DNA from: Okapia johnstoni
Lineage: Eukaryota; Chordata; Mammalia; Artiodactyla; Giraffidae
Direction: 5' to 3'
DNA: 64,000 bases
Assembly (NCBI GenBank): GCA_024291935.2
Contig: CM044311.1
Coordinates: forward strand, 31,562,001 to 31,626,000
Positions within the stretch are counted from its first letter, which is position 1. Each line of letters begins with the position of its first letter. Below are positions 1 to 11,163 of this stretch, piece after piece. The notes under the pieces are model-generated. The model saw only the letters and a program-made list of their open reading frames with translations. It made no database searches and was not told the DNA's origin. A program made the position numbers and the translations under genes.

Positions 1-24
1 TATTCCAGCATAGGAAGAATTAGA

Positions 25-222
25 CCCTCCTTTCGGTAAAGCATCTGCCTGCAATGCAGGAGACCCAGGTTCGATTCCTGGGTTAGGAAGATCCGTCGGA
101 GAAGGAAATGGCAACCCACTCCAGTACTCTTGCCTGGAAAATCCCATGGACAGAGGAGCCTGGTAGGCTACAGTCCATGGGGTCACAAAGAGTTGGACAC
201 AACTGAACGTCTTCACCCTCAC
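25..222 (+). mobile_element. Bov-tA SINE
   Basis: This is a tRNA-derived ruminant SINE in sense orientation. The tRNA-Glu-like head keeps a good Pol III B box (GGTTCGATTCC at 68-78). It is followed by the BovA body (GGAGAAGGAAATGGCAACCC, then the CCATGGACAGAGGAGCCTGG region) and the 3' motif around GTTGGACACAACTGA. The first bases of the head are diverged, and I see no clear target-site duplication. Confidence 0.93.
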
Positions 223-1850
223 TTTTTGTTTTAGTGAGAGAAACAGAGTCAGTGAGAAAGACATGCAGATCACTACCAGTAATTATGAAAGGGGTCATAT
301 CACTGTAAGAGCAAAACATCCCAAGATGGAGTAACAAAGTAGGAAGTGGCATCAATGGAGCAGAGTTTGGCAGTGACATCATGAAAGAAATTGATCCCAT
401 GGGATCACAGAGGCAAATATCTAAGGCTGATAAGGAGAACCAGCCACTCATTCAACTCCCAGCCAGGAAATGGGAGGAACTTGAAATCCTCACAACTCTG
501 CTTGGAAAAACAGAGATAGAGTATGTCTGGTTGTTGTTGTTATGATCATGCCTTTCTTGTTGTTCTCTTGGATAATGCAGTAGCACATGTTATGCAACAG
601 AGATGAACATTAAAAGTGCAACAAAGATTACATACAGTATCATTGGTATTAATTTTTAAATATTTTTTTTCAATTATTAAAAAGCAGACAAAAAACTGTT
701 AAGTTATGTAAGTCACAAATCTTGTTAAAAAATCAGCAGGTGGATTCTCTGTGGTGCAGTGACTCCTGAGAATGTCATGCTTAATGCCTTAACTGACATA
801 GCCCTTTGAAAGAAAAGATACTTCTCCGCAGGAAGGCCCTGACACATCCACCGTGTGACTGACATGGACCAAGACTCTTGCCCATCCTTTCAGCTGAGCT
901 TGAATGTGTTCTGTCAAGTCTTACCCTTTCTAGCCCCCACACATATAACATCACATTCTAAATAGCATAAAAAATAGCACCACCTGTTTCTGTTTCCACA
1001 CCTAGTCTTATTGGGTAGGGAAAAATCACAGTTAAATTTTCATCTTGGGTGGATATTGTGCCCAGATGCTTGCAAACAGAGTTAACAGGATTATGGAGAA
1101 CTTTAAGTGCATGTATCAATCATTAGGTAAGCTGATTCTTTCAACCTGCATACTAGCATCCCCCCCAACTCGCCTGGATACCTGTTTGGTTAATTATTTC
1201 TCCCCATAACACTATAAATCTCACAAACTACAGCATTTTCTTTGGAAAATAAATCATTATCCTTTGTCAAAGGAGTGCATAATTGCAACAACACAACAGT
1301 TTAAAACTGCTTACAATTGGCTTTTTACATTTAACAAATGCAGAAGAGAATAATTGCCTAAAGACAATGTATAACCTTGATTTAAATGGCTTATTATGCA
1401 CACTTATCCTGTATGCAGCGAACATCATCTTCCTCACTCAACAATTTCCCCTGCTGACAAATGAATTTGTTTAGGTTGAAAATTGTCTGTTTTAGAACTT
1501 TGTGGCTCTCATATCCACTTCCTTTTCACCTCATTGCCCTACTTTTTAATCCAAGAGATTGTTTTTCATCCATGCTAACTTTTAAAAAGTAAATTCAGTG
1601 CAAGTCTGAGGAAAATAAAGAAGCCAGTCACACAAATAGGGCAGATAAAATGAAGGTAACAATAGTATTTCTGACTTTCATTCCCACTCAGTGTATATGT
1701 CACTAACGCTGTAATGATGGCTGCAAAGAAAGGTAGGTAATAGTACAAACTGCTAGCAAATAACATTAATGTCCTATAAACCTTCAAATTATGTTTGTAC
1801 TAAATAAATTAAACTCCAGTTCTGTGTTTTGTCTTTTTTTCTTTTACAAC
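223..1850. other. No recognised feature
   Basis: AT-rich single-copy-looking sequence. I see no gene, no clear repeat and no RNA gene. The open frames here are short and have no family motif. Confidence 0.5.
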
Positions 1851-2100
1851 AGGCAATGATAATTCTTTGAATGTTTCGAGGGTTCTGTAGAGGCTTTCTG
1901 TTTGTTTGTTTGTTTTGCAATTTGCATGTAGTTTGGAGGGTTAGATGCTGCATGTGTTAGAGGCTCCATATACAATCTTATGGAAAAACCCAAATGAACT
2001 TTTTGGCCAACCAGGCAATGATAATGCTCTGAATGTAGAGATGTTTTTTTTGCAATTGACTCATAGTTTGGAGGGTTAGAATCCTCATATACTTTTAAGC
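1851..2100. repeat. Diverged direct duplication with a mariner-like end
   Basis: The motif AGGCAATGATAAT occurs at 1851 and again at 2013. TAGTTTGGAGGGTTAGA occurs at 1929 and again at 2064. The two spacings differ by 27 bp because the first copy carries extra T/G-rich sequence including a (GTTT)n run. Between the copies (1971-2012) lies a motif like the terminal inverted repeat of ruminant mariner elements (AACCCAAATGAACTTTTTGG). The duplicated part is not assigned to a family. Confidence 0.65.
1971..2012 (-). mobile_element. Mariner-like terminal fragment
   Basis: On the minus strand this reads GGTTGGCCAAAAAGTTCATT followed by TGGGTTTTTCC, which resembles the ends of a bovine Tc1/mariner family. 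Only one end is seen; no partner inverted repeat or transposase remnant is visible nearby. Confidence 0.6.
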
Positions 2101-2719
2101 CTCCTACCTTAGAGGTTGTCAGGTTACTGAATAAAATGAATCCAAAACCAACAGGGTTATAAGAGGAGGATGTCTTACTCCTCTTGAATAAGAACACCAT
2201 TAAATAGGAAGGGAAAATGCAAATAAGAAAAAGGACAGATCAAAAGGACATCAAAATATCTGAGAATACCTATCATGTGTTTTGGTATTATTGGCTGCCT
2301 TTTCTTTAGTAAAATGTAGACTCCAACTGTTGTTCAGTTGTACTTAAAGCTTTACAGATGGTGGTCAATATTAATAGACACTTCCTTGTATCAAGCTGTT
2401 GGAAAGTCCAAAGTAAAAATTGCACAGTGATGGGATATAAGTAGAGAGGAAGGTTCCAAATAGTCTGAAAATTTTAACATATGCAGGAAAAAGTCCAAAT
2501 AATTAAGGACCAGAAACAGAGGGCAAAAGCAGCTGCCCCACATGCAGTGCATCTGGTCCCTTTTTGGGAAAAGACACTCTGATATAAATATCATCTGAGC
2601 CTTGTAGCCTGACTCTTTCTGCTGTTTTTCAAACAGAAATCAGTGAATGAATACCTAGCAATCTCCAATCTACTCTGAATAAGAAGTTTTTAAGAAATAT
2701 AGTAATTAAAAAATTAGAT
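2101..2719. other. No recognised feature
   Basis: No gene or repeat family was recognised. The sequence is AT-rich. Confidence 0.45.
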
Positions 2720-2726
2720 AACAGGA

Positions 2727-2948
2727 ATGTATGTTTTATAGTTGTTTAGTCACTACATTGTGTCTGACTGCTTTGCAACCCCATTGACTGTAGCCCACCA
2801 GTCTCCTCTGTCCATGGAATTCTCCAGGCAAGAATACTGGAGTGGGCTGCCATTCCCTTCTCCAGGGCCTCTTCCCAAACCAGGGATCAAAGCTACATCT
2901 CCTGCATTAGCAGATGGAGCCTTTACTACTGAGTCACCTAGGATACCC
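2727..2948 (-). mobile_element. Bov-tA SINE
   Basis: Antisense Bov-tA. The BovA 3' part (TAGTCACTACATTGTGTCTG) comes first on the plus strand, and the tRNA-like head (CTCCTGCATTAGCAGATGG) comes last. A 7-bp AACAGGA at 2720-2726 and 2949-2955 is a plausible target-site duplication. Confidence 0.92.
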
Positions 2949-3086
2949 AACAGGAGCCTATATTGGATGATTTAATCATTCAACCATAAAATGAAGTACA
3001 TTGAGGTGCTTAAAACTGATATTTCAGTGTCACTGGATACAACCAGATCCAAATGTTCATGCATCATTCATTTATTCAATCACTGA

Positions 3087-3087
<1 letters not shown>

Positions 3088-3139
<52 letters not shown>
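3088..3139. repeat. (AC)26 microsatellite
   Basis: An uninterrupted 52-nt AC dinucleotide run. It lies next to a Bov-tA insertion but outside that SINE's probable target-site duplication, so it is not simply the SINE tail. Pure runs of this length usually vary between individuals. Confidence 0.98.
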
Positions 3140-3141
<2 letters not shown>

Positions 3142-3151
3142 CTCTGTTATG

Positions 3152-3367
3152 TGTGTGTGCACTCAGTCCTGTCAGACTCTTTGCAGCCCCATGGACTGTA
3201 GTCCTCCAGGCTCCTCTGTCCATGGAATTTTCCAGGCAACAATACTGGAGCAAGCTGCAATTTCCTACTCCAGGTGGTCTTCCCAACCGGGGGATCAAAG
3301 CTGTGTCTCTTGTATCTCCTGCATTGACAAGCAGATTGTTTACTGTTGTACCATCCGGGAAGTCTCT
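3152..3367 (-). mobile_element. Bov-tA SINE
   Basis: Antisense Bov-tA with a diverged head (CTGCATTGACAAGCAG). It is flanked by TCTCTGTTATG (3141-3151) and TCTCTGCTATG (3368-3378), a target-site duplication matching at 10 of 11 positions. Confidence 0.92.
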
Positions 3368-3639
3368 TCTCTGCTATGCCAAGCACTAGTCTAAGACTGA
3401 ACACACAGCAGCAAGAGGACAAAGTTCTTTTTCTCATGAGAATGTATAAGACACTCATGGGATCTGGAGAAATTATCAAGAGAATTAAATGGGGTGATGT
3501 GATAAGAGCATGCCTAGGTATTGAATTCAATAAATCCCTCTATGATGAAATGGTATTTAAAGTAAATCATGCATGATAAGAAAAACAACATCATGCAGAA
3601 AAAAAAAAATGATGAGAAATCCAGGCAGACTAGTTAGTG

Positions 3640-4345
3640 CAAGGACCAGTGAAAGGATCATTGATACCTATTTTTGTGTGTTAGACAAATAGAGAAAGAA
3701 CACTGTGACTGAGACTTGGTGAGTGAGAGTGCCGTTATTAAATAGGTTAATGGGAGCCAGATGATGGAGGGCTCTGTGGCCCAGGACAAAGAGTTTCTGA
3801 ATTACTCTAATTGCAATAAAAAGGAATCCACATTATTAAGCTCTGATACTTTGACTCAAAAGATTGCTCTGCCTCCTAAATGAATAATGGTTTATAGTGA
3901 GGTTAAAAAAGAGACTTAATTAGTGACTTGTAGGAATATATTCAAGAAATGAGTATAGCTTGTACTCTGATACTAATAGTACATATAGGAAAGAAGTAGA
4001 TGGATTCACTTGGTGAATGTGAGAGGTGAGAGAGATGAAACAAAAGTGAGAGAAGGGTGATGGGGCACTAGTAAGTTTCTAATCACATGGATAGGCAATG
4101 GCCCTATTTTTTTGAGTAGCCAACATTTAAGGTTAAGCAGTTTGATGGGAGATGGGAGTTGAGAATAAGAGGTTATGGTTTGGACATTTACATTTGGAAA
4201 TGCTTATTGGTCATCTAAGTGAAAATGTCAAGTAGGCAAGGGAAAGGGGGCCTAAAGTTTCAGGGGAAAGTTCAGGGCAAATCAATGATAGAGAAAAAAA
4301 TGATAATGCTGTGGATGCTATAGAATGGTTTAAGAGATTGAGAAA
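3640..4345 (-). mobile_element. Diverged L2-like LINE, antisense
   Basis: Scattered similarity to L2 antisense text: a 'gatggagggctctgtggccca' type motif near 3763, 'gtttggacatttacatttgg' near 4178, and 'aagtgaaaatgtcaagtagg' near 4218. All are typical of the L2 reverse complement. It is old and gapped, and its borders are approximate. Confidence 0.5.
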
Positions 4346-5419
4346 TGCTCTTAGAAAAGTAAATGATCCACTTTATGACCATATTGCTACATCCAGTGTC
4401 AAGTGAAAGGTGCAATATCATCCTTTTAAATAGCTAACTCAGAGTAAAAATAAAAAAGCCCCAAACCAAAAGATACACTTGAATAATTTCTTATTCAATT
4501 ACATCTGTGCATTTATAATTAAATGTTGTAACATATAATAATTTAAAAATTTTTATTTTTCTTCCTGGTATTTCCAGTCAATATTTTAAAAATAATGTCT
4601 TTTGACATTTTAGTACCCATGTATACAGGTTTAGCTGAAACACTACCAGAAAGATACCTTTTAAAATGAAAAATCTTTTTTTATGATTATTTTATATCAA
4701 AATATTATTATTCATTCTCCCTTCCCCCTCCAAAGTGATTGTAGTTAACAAATTTTTACCTGTTACTTTGTAGTTAAACTGTTCTCTTATAAGCAAGTTA
4801 GATTTATGCTGCTGATTTTATTTAAATAAATTCCTTTTACTTTTTTCTCCTTCGACATAAAATATGGTTTCATTTAGCTTTTTAGCTCTTCAATAAAGAT
4901 GTTTGAAATGTAATTTACTTTTAAGAGTTGAATGCTTTGAACAAGTCATAGTACATTATATTCTTGTTCACAGAAGAAAAGATAGAAAAGAGATTCTTTT
5001 GCTACTATTTTTAAACTGTGATTTTTTATAAAAAATCAAATGTATGGTTGAGTCTGGGAAAAATAAATAGTTCAAGACACAGAAGATGACATTCTTTATG
5101 AATTTTCTATGATGATGTTAAAAGATGATTTAATGATAGTTTCCAGTAGGGAAAAAAAACTCTTTTATCAAATTACATGTTTCTTTGATTAACATTAAGC
5201 CATGGGTTTCTAACTAGTTCTTGCCAGTCATCTGCAAATGTCATTCGAGGAGGCTTCTTAGCAGAAAGTTGTCCATGTGAGTTGGTGGATGGTGTCACCT
5301 TCCCCATTGTTTCTCTCCCAGTCTCCAGAGAATCCAGGAAGACATTTTTAAGATAAGACATCACATTATCTCACTCCTCTGCTTTACATTTTCTAAGTTT
5401 TTTTTCCCCAATTTATTTA
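4346..5419. other. No recognised feature
   Basis: Very AT-rich. I see no gene and no repeat I can name. Confidence 0.5.
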
Positions 5420-5925
5420 ATATAAAATTCAACTCTTTACCAGGGTCTCTGAGGTCTTATACACTTTGTCTCTCCTCACCTCCCAGTCTCTTCCCTCACC
5501 AGCCTTCCCCAGGTTAACTAAAGCTCTGGACACATGAGTATTCTTTCTATTAATTGAAAATAAATTGACTGGATCCTGTTTGAACTTGCTTCCCCTTCTG
5601 CTTTGAACACTTGACCCCTGGTTGTCTGTGTCATTTAAGTCTCCATTTAACTGTCATCTTCTCAGAGAAATAGTCCTTGACCACCATATGCAAAGATCCA
5701 TGAGCTTCTGCTATTTTTAAAAATCTATCCTTTGCCCAGATTTGTTTACTTAATGCTTATCACTACTTAAAAGTATTTTGTTTTGAATTTTATATTCACT
5801 TCTACTTGAAATTATTATTTATTTACTGTCCATTGTCAAAGAGTACTTTCCTGTAACTGATGCCAGAAACAGTGCTTGCAGCATAGAAGAGATTCAGTAA
5901 ACATGTATTAAATCAGTTACTGATG
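5420..5925 (+). mobile_element. L2 LINE 3' region
   Basis: The text follows the L2 3' region in order. It includes an 'agagaaatagtccttgaccacc' type motif near 5665 and a degenerate 3' end with 'cagtgcttgcagcatagaag' followed by 'cagtaaacatgtatta' near 5871-5912, matching the usual 'caataaatatttgttgaa' ending. Old and diverged. Confidence 0.65.
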
Positions 5926-6362
5926 GATAGCTTGAAGGACATTTTAAAATCTAGTAAATCTGGTAAAATGAGCTCTTGTCACGTTTAGCTCCCAAGAGCT
6001 AATGAAATTCTCCTTTGGTACCTTTTTAAAAACTGGTATTTAAAATGCTTATTTATTGATATGAAGTAGATGATGCTTTCTGATCACTCAGGTATTTACC
6101 AAGAAAATCTTGGAATAATTATAGGAAAGGGGGTCAAAATAGAATGTATCTAAAAATCTGTTACATTCTGGAATTTTAAAATGTTTAGTTTATCAACAAG
6201 ACATTATTTGGTAAATAGATGTTACTACATTATGAGCTGCACACAGCTCCTCCTTGATGTGACCATTTAGGATACCTTGGGATGGTTTGGCATGCTGTCA
6301 ATGTCCTCCAACAGGAAGCAAACTGCACTAGACAGGCCTATCTTAGAAGGAGGCATGTCTCC
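5926..6362. other. No recognised feature
   Basis: No gene or nameable repeat; AT-rich. Confidence 0.45.
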
Positions 6363-6500
6363 AAGGTGGACACTATTTCTCTCTAGAGATAAAGAAACTG
6401 AGGTTCAGAGGGGACCCATAACTTTTCTAGAGTTCAAGGGTGTGACTGTCAGAATGAGAATTCACCTCTTCAGACATGTCTTCCCCACTGTGCCAGGTTT
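6363..6500 (-). mobile_element. MIR SINE, antisense
   Basis: Contains the MIR core in reverse: AGATAAAGAAACTGAGGTTC, then CAGAGGGGACCCATAACTTT and a 'gagttcaagg' segment. This corresponds to the conserved 'gatgaggaaactgaggctca' block. An old mammalian SINE. Confidence 0.6.
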
Positions 6501-6554
6501 GCTATCTTCCTAAACCCTCTTTGCACTTTTTTCTGAAATGTCCTATAGACAAAT

Positions 6555-7385
6555 CAAAAACAACATGGCTAAAAACAAACTCATCATCAGTGCTCCTTTT
6601 TCATATTTTCTCTATTTCAGAAAATGAAGTTATTTATATTTTATGAATCATTCCCCATCTAAATATTCAACTAGTTATTAAGTCCTGTGTATCCCACTTT
6701 CTAGATGTCCCTTGCTTATGTCCTAAGCTTTCTTGGGGCCGGGCTCCATTCCCTTTAGTGCTGCCATAGTTTAGCCTTTCATCTTTCTTTCCAGATTCCT
6801 GAGTAGAACAAGAACTGTAGCACTCTCTCAAGTTCTACTCGCATGGCTGACACTGACCTTATTAAATGAAATATTAATATTCATTTTTAGCCTTAAAATA
6901 CTCCTATGGCTTCCAATAGTCTTAGGAGAAAGTCCAAATGCCTGGCTTATCCTTTCAAGTTCTTCACTTTCAGGGATCTATATTTTTGCTCAAGCACCAC
7001 AACCACCATTGTCTCCAGTGGCGTTGCATTCCTTCCACTTGCTAATATATTTAATACATTGTAAATCTTCATCCTTTCACCCATATTGCTGCTTGGCGTA
7101 GAGATCCCATCTCCTGTCCAAGTTTTACTCTTCTTTCAACTCAAATGTCCCACTTCTGGGGATGTCTTCTGGATCTCTATATTTTAATTAGAGGTTTCCT
7201 GTCTATTTCTTTTCCCCTCTGAATGCCTGTTTTTCAACATTTACATACTGCAATAAAATAAAGCAGTTGACTAAACTCTGAGGGCAGTGAATGGTTTTCT
7301 TTCAATCGAGCATTACCAAGATCCCGAGCATTTAGCACAATGTCTAGTATAGAGGTTCTTAATACATATTTGCTTGAAAGCATTA
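6555..7385 (+). mobile_element. L2 LINE 3' region
   Basis: A long, ordered match to the L2 3' end: 'aaaaacaaactcatcatcag' near 6571, 'ctcctatggcttccaatagt' near 6901, 'aggagaaagtccaaatgcct' near 6925, 'tcaactcaaatgtcccactt' near 7137, and the 3' tail 'gcatttagcacaatgtctag' near 7328. About 0.8 kb and non-coding now. Confidence 0.75.
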
Positions 7386-8476
7386 AAAAATTGTGAATAA
7401 AAAAACACTTTTGTATAATTCACCAATTTGCCTGGTTATTAACCTTAGTAAGTATCTAGGAAAAGAAAAACCACTAGATGAGATAGTAACTCTATTTCTG
7501 CAAAACCTAGTTATCTTTGCAGCTACCTTCTGGTTTAAAAGCAATTGGCTTCTGGATGGTCTATCTGCTTCTTCTCTTTACTTCCTGCTATGTTCTTCCT
7601 TAGGAATGAAGCTTAGCAGAAGCTTCATGTCTGCATTGTCACAGAGTCTCAGGAAAGTTGGGTTTGAAGGCATAATGAGGTTACCTAGTCCAGTCTTCAA
7701 AGGAGCCCAAATCATCTGTTTTGACAGGTATTCAATGATAATTCATTACCTATCTGGAAATGTGCTGTGACAAATTTTATGGGAGTAATGAAATTTTAGT
7801 AATCCAAGACAGCTCCACTATGAACTCTGCTACTGAATATGTTTTCTTGGTGATAAGAAACCCAGGGAGAAGAGAGTAAACTTCTATTTTAATGAGATTA
7901 AGGGTGGGGGGGTGTTCAGATTTATATGATAATAAATTGGTTGCAAGTGAAAAAAAAAGGAAGAGTATATTAAATTTCTTGTTATACAACAGAACTATAG
8001 CAAAAGATGCACTAATGGTTTTATGTTTAAGGTTTTGTATCAAGGGCTTTCTTTTTACTTAGAGTTATAATTCAAATTAAAGTGTGGCTATTCTTGCAAA
8101 AGAAAAGTAAATAGCACATTTAAATAACTGAAAGTTCTTAGTAAAGGTTAGGAGGAACGAAGTTGATAATGAGTTTCTTTCTTCAGTTCAAGACCCAGAG
8201 AGATAAATGTGATGACTCTATCCAATTATATGGACATATCATAAACTTTCTTCACCTTTATCATTTTTTGCTGTTCTTAACTCACCAAATTCTTCTTTCT
8301 AAATACCATACGAAAACTATCAACTAGTAAGTAATATGGATAAACTTTAGCAATTTCTTTTAATTTAGTGAGTACTGAGTTAGAAATAAAGATTATTGAC
8401 AACTTATTAAAAGGGGCATTGAGTTATATGGTTAATGGCTTCAAAAAACCGTAAAAATATTCTTTGCACATTAACT
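7386..8476. other. No recognised feature
   Basis: Includes an open frame at 7393-7770 (125 codons) with no family motif, probably fortuitous. A perfect 9-bp inverted repeat lies at 7606-7614 and 7620-7628. I see nothing else. Confidence 0.45.
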
Positions 8477-8735
8477 TTTATGGGAGCATATTTGCATTGC
8501 AATGTTGTGTTAGTTTCTGCTGTACAGCAAAGTGAATCATATATACATATACATATATTCCCTCTCTTTTGGATTTCCTTCCTATTTAGGCCACCACAGA
8601 GCATTGAGTAGAGTTCCCTATGCTATACAATGGTTCTCATTAGTTAAATACTTTATACATAGTATCAATAGTGTATATATGTCAATCCCAATCCCTCAGT
8701 TCATCCCATGCTGCTCCAATTTGATTGCAAAGTAG
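8477..8735 (-). mobile_element. L1 LINE 3' UTR fragment
   Basis: Antisense L1 3' end of artiodactyl type: TGTTGTGTTAGTTTCTGCTG then TACAGCAAAGTGAATCATAT, followed by 'gagcattgagtagagttccc' and 'tatgtcaatcccaatccc'. It contains no open frame. Confidence 0.85.
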
Positions 8736-9061
8736 TAGCTCCAATTCCATAGAATTTATATTTGAAGAAAGGAGAGAATAAGAGTAACACTGAAAGTCAA
8801 TATAAAAAAAATTTCAATTACCTAATTTTCTCAGAATTTTCCAACATTACTGCCATTGTTAAAGCTCAGACTGCCATCATTTTTCACCTATACAAATAGA
8901 GTGTGGTATTTTCCATCCAGTGAGTAGATAAATATGTTAAAATAAAAAGACCTTTTGCTATAGCAATGATTTCCCATTTTCTGATCTCATTAACTCAACA
9001 TTTAATATTGACTAGCAACTGGTAAAAAAAAAAAATCCTTAAAGCATTTTTAGGAAAGATT
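8736..9061. other. No recognised feature
   Basis: No gene or nameable repeat. A short poly-A run lies near 9024-9036. Confidence 0.45.
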
Positions 9062-9071
9062 CAAAGAGAAT

Positions 9072-9292
9072 TGGACTTCCTAGGTGCCATTAGTGGTAAA
9101 GAGCCCACCTGCCAATGCAGGAGACTTAAGAGATGTGGCTTCAACCCCTGGGTCAGGAAGATCACCTGGAGAAGGGCATGGCAACTCACTCCAGTATTCT
9201 TGCCTGGAGAATCCCATGGACAAAGGAGCCTGGCAGCTTACAGTCCATAGGGTCACAAAGAGTCTGACATGACTCAAATGACCTAGCACACA
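9072..9292 (+). mobile_element. Bov-tA SINE
   Basis: Full-length sense Bov-tA with the head type 'ggtgccattagtggtaaag' and body 'ggagaagggcatggcaactc'. It is flanked by CAAAGAGAAT (9062-9071) and CAAAGAAAAT (9293-9302), a target-site duplication matching at 9 of 10 positions. Confidence 0.94.
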
Positions 9293-9302
9293 CAAAGAAA
9301 AT

Positions 9303-10479
9303 CAAGTCTGCAAATGGACATTTTAGTCCTGATTCTGGAAGGTTGTTCCCCTGTGATCATATCTGGTCATTTTACTTTTTTGTGGGCTTTAGACAACTTC
9401 TCTCATATAGAGAAACCTTAGGTGGTGCCTATGCTTGAAAACAGGTATCACTTTCATCCATTCTTTCACATATTCCAGCATTAATACATGATTTGGTTAT
9501 CAAATAATATAAATCCTACATGTGAACTTGGAAAAGTTGAAGGAAAACATTTTTATAATCAAGGGAAAACAAGCTATCACTAATTTTGCCTGTCATCTCA
9601 TAGTAAGATGTACAATGATAGAGGACAATGTAGCAGAGATGTGGGGGAGGGGAGGTTGCCCAGGGTAGATTTCATTTAAGGCCCCAGACCATCTCTGTTG
9701 ATAATCAATTCCACTTACCTTAATTATAAGTACCTATGTTTTTAAGTCTCCTCAATAACGTAATTTCTTTAACAGATACTAAAAAAATCTCTGGCTTTTC
9801 TCATGAAATATATTTATTTCTTTGCTGCTACTGAGCTATAAGTCAAAAGGAAAAAAACAAGAATAAATTGCTAACTACTATAGAAGAAACAGCTATTTTG
9901 TTCACTTGTCTTTCTTTCTTCTTTCTTCATATGTCTATCAAGTAAATAAAACCAATGAAAAAGGATATCAGAAATTTCTGTTACAACATGTCCTTACAAG
10001 TCAAAGAACTGGGCACACATCCATGACCAGAAAGAAAAGTTTGCAGAAATGCCTGGTCACCTTGAGAGACCGTTTAGTTGCTCTTGCTTTTCTCATTAAA
10101 ACTTTCAAGGCTAATGAATATGTGCTCCCAAAATATCACCATTTAAAATTCTGCTTGTTTGAAACATTTCACAGTCAACCCATTGATACCATCTTAGCAG
10201 ATACACAGCTGGAACTTTTCCCACATGAGTCTAATGACTTTTTCCTTTAATACCTGACCTCCCTCAGTTCCGCCTTTCTAGGCAACACCGCACACTGAGT
10301 GTTGATTTATACCAGGATGCAGTCTGTTCTTGCCTCTCTTTGTCCAGATTGTATGAAGGTCACAGAGAACAACAACTTCTCTCATGTACTTCTGCAGTAT
10401 TACATAAGTCAGGGCTTCTCTCAGCTTGAGCTTATTATTTGGAGATTTGAGCCCTGACTTCATTAACTGCTTGATTTAT
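9303..10479. other. No recognised feature
   Basis: Contains an open frame at 9906-10250 (114 codons, plus strand) with no recognised domain and no supporting splice or promoter context. Otherwise AT-rich sequence with nothing nameable. Confidence 0.45.
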
Positions 10480-10660
10480 TTTTTGCCTTCCCCTAAATTA
10501 AAACTACTACCGGTGCCTACATATTTCACTGTGTGCTTTCATCAAGTTTTTAAGTTTATTTGCTTTTTGACATCACCTCTCCCATGATACTAAGAGGAAT
10601 GTAAATTTCACGGGTTTTCTTTATCATATTAAATAAATATCAACTTTCTATTAAAAACAA
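10480..10660 (+). mobile_element. Possible L2 tail
   Basis: Weak similarity to the L2 end: 'aagaggaatgtaaatttcac' followed by 'gggttttctttatc', like 'gaatgtaagctccatgaggg' in L2. The borders and the call are uncertain. Confidence 0.35.
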
Positions 10661-10935
10661 CTCTAGTTCTTCATCCATTGAGTTTCTTCCATCCTTCTCG
10701 TTAAGAATCATGGAAGTTCAGGATTTGGGAAAGAGCTAAAATTCATCCGCTTCAGGCCCATTTAACGCTTGAACATCTGGAGTTTTGCTCAAATATGTCT
10801 TGGTACTGTAGAATTCATTTCCGCACTAAGCAACACCATTTCATTTTCCAAAGGCTCTAATTGTTAAAAGGTCTTTCTTTTTATCAAAACCGAAACTGTT
10901 ACTTTCTTTCACTGTGTTTTGTAACCTTTGAGTAA

Positions 10936-11152
10936 CATGTGCTCAGTTGCTGGTTGGTGTCTGACTCATTGCCACCCCATGGACTGTAGCCTGCTAGGTT
11001 CCTCTTGTCTGTGGAATTTTCCAGGCAAGAACACTGGAATGTGCTGCCATTTCCTCCTCCAGGATATCTTCCCCACCCAGGGATCGAATTCATGTCTCTT
11101 GTATCTTTGACACTGGCAGGTAAATTCTTTACCACTGCATCACCCGGAAAGC
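10936..11152 (-). mobile_element. Bov-tA SINE
   Basis: Antisense Bov-tA. The BovA part (CCATGGACTGTAGCCTGCTA) precedes the head (CTGGCAGGTAAATTCTTTAC). It is flanked by CCTTTGAGTAA (10925-10935) and CCTTGGAGTAA (11153-11163), a duplication matching at 10 of 11 positions. Confidence 0.94.
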
Positions 11153-11163
11153 CCTTGGAGTAA

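Noticed and set aside
25..85. tRNA-like sequence with a B box
   Set aside because: It is the head of a Bov-tA SINE, not a tRNA gene; the cloverleaf is not complete and the BovA body follows directly.
83..451. 122-codon minus-strand open frame
   Set aside because: Its C-terminal half is antisense Bov-tA (the VLEWVAIS type string recurs in many SINE copies). The rest has no motif.
3053..3394. 113-codon frame with a poly-Thr-His stretch
   Set aside because: It is a translation of the (AC)26 run plus Bov-tA.
7393..7770. 125-codon plus-strand open frame
   Set aside because: No recognisable domain, no homology I can recall, and AT-rich composition like the surroundings. Chance is the simplest reading.
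9906..10250. 114-codon plus-strand open frame
   Set aside because: No domain, no splice or promoter context. I could not support a gene.
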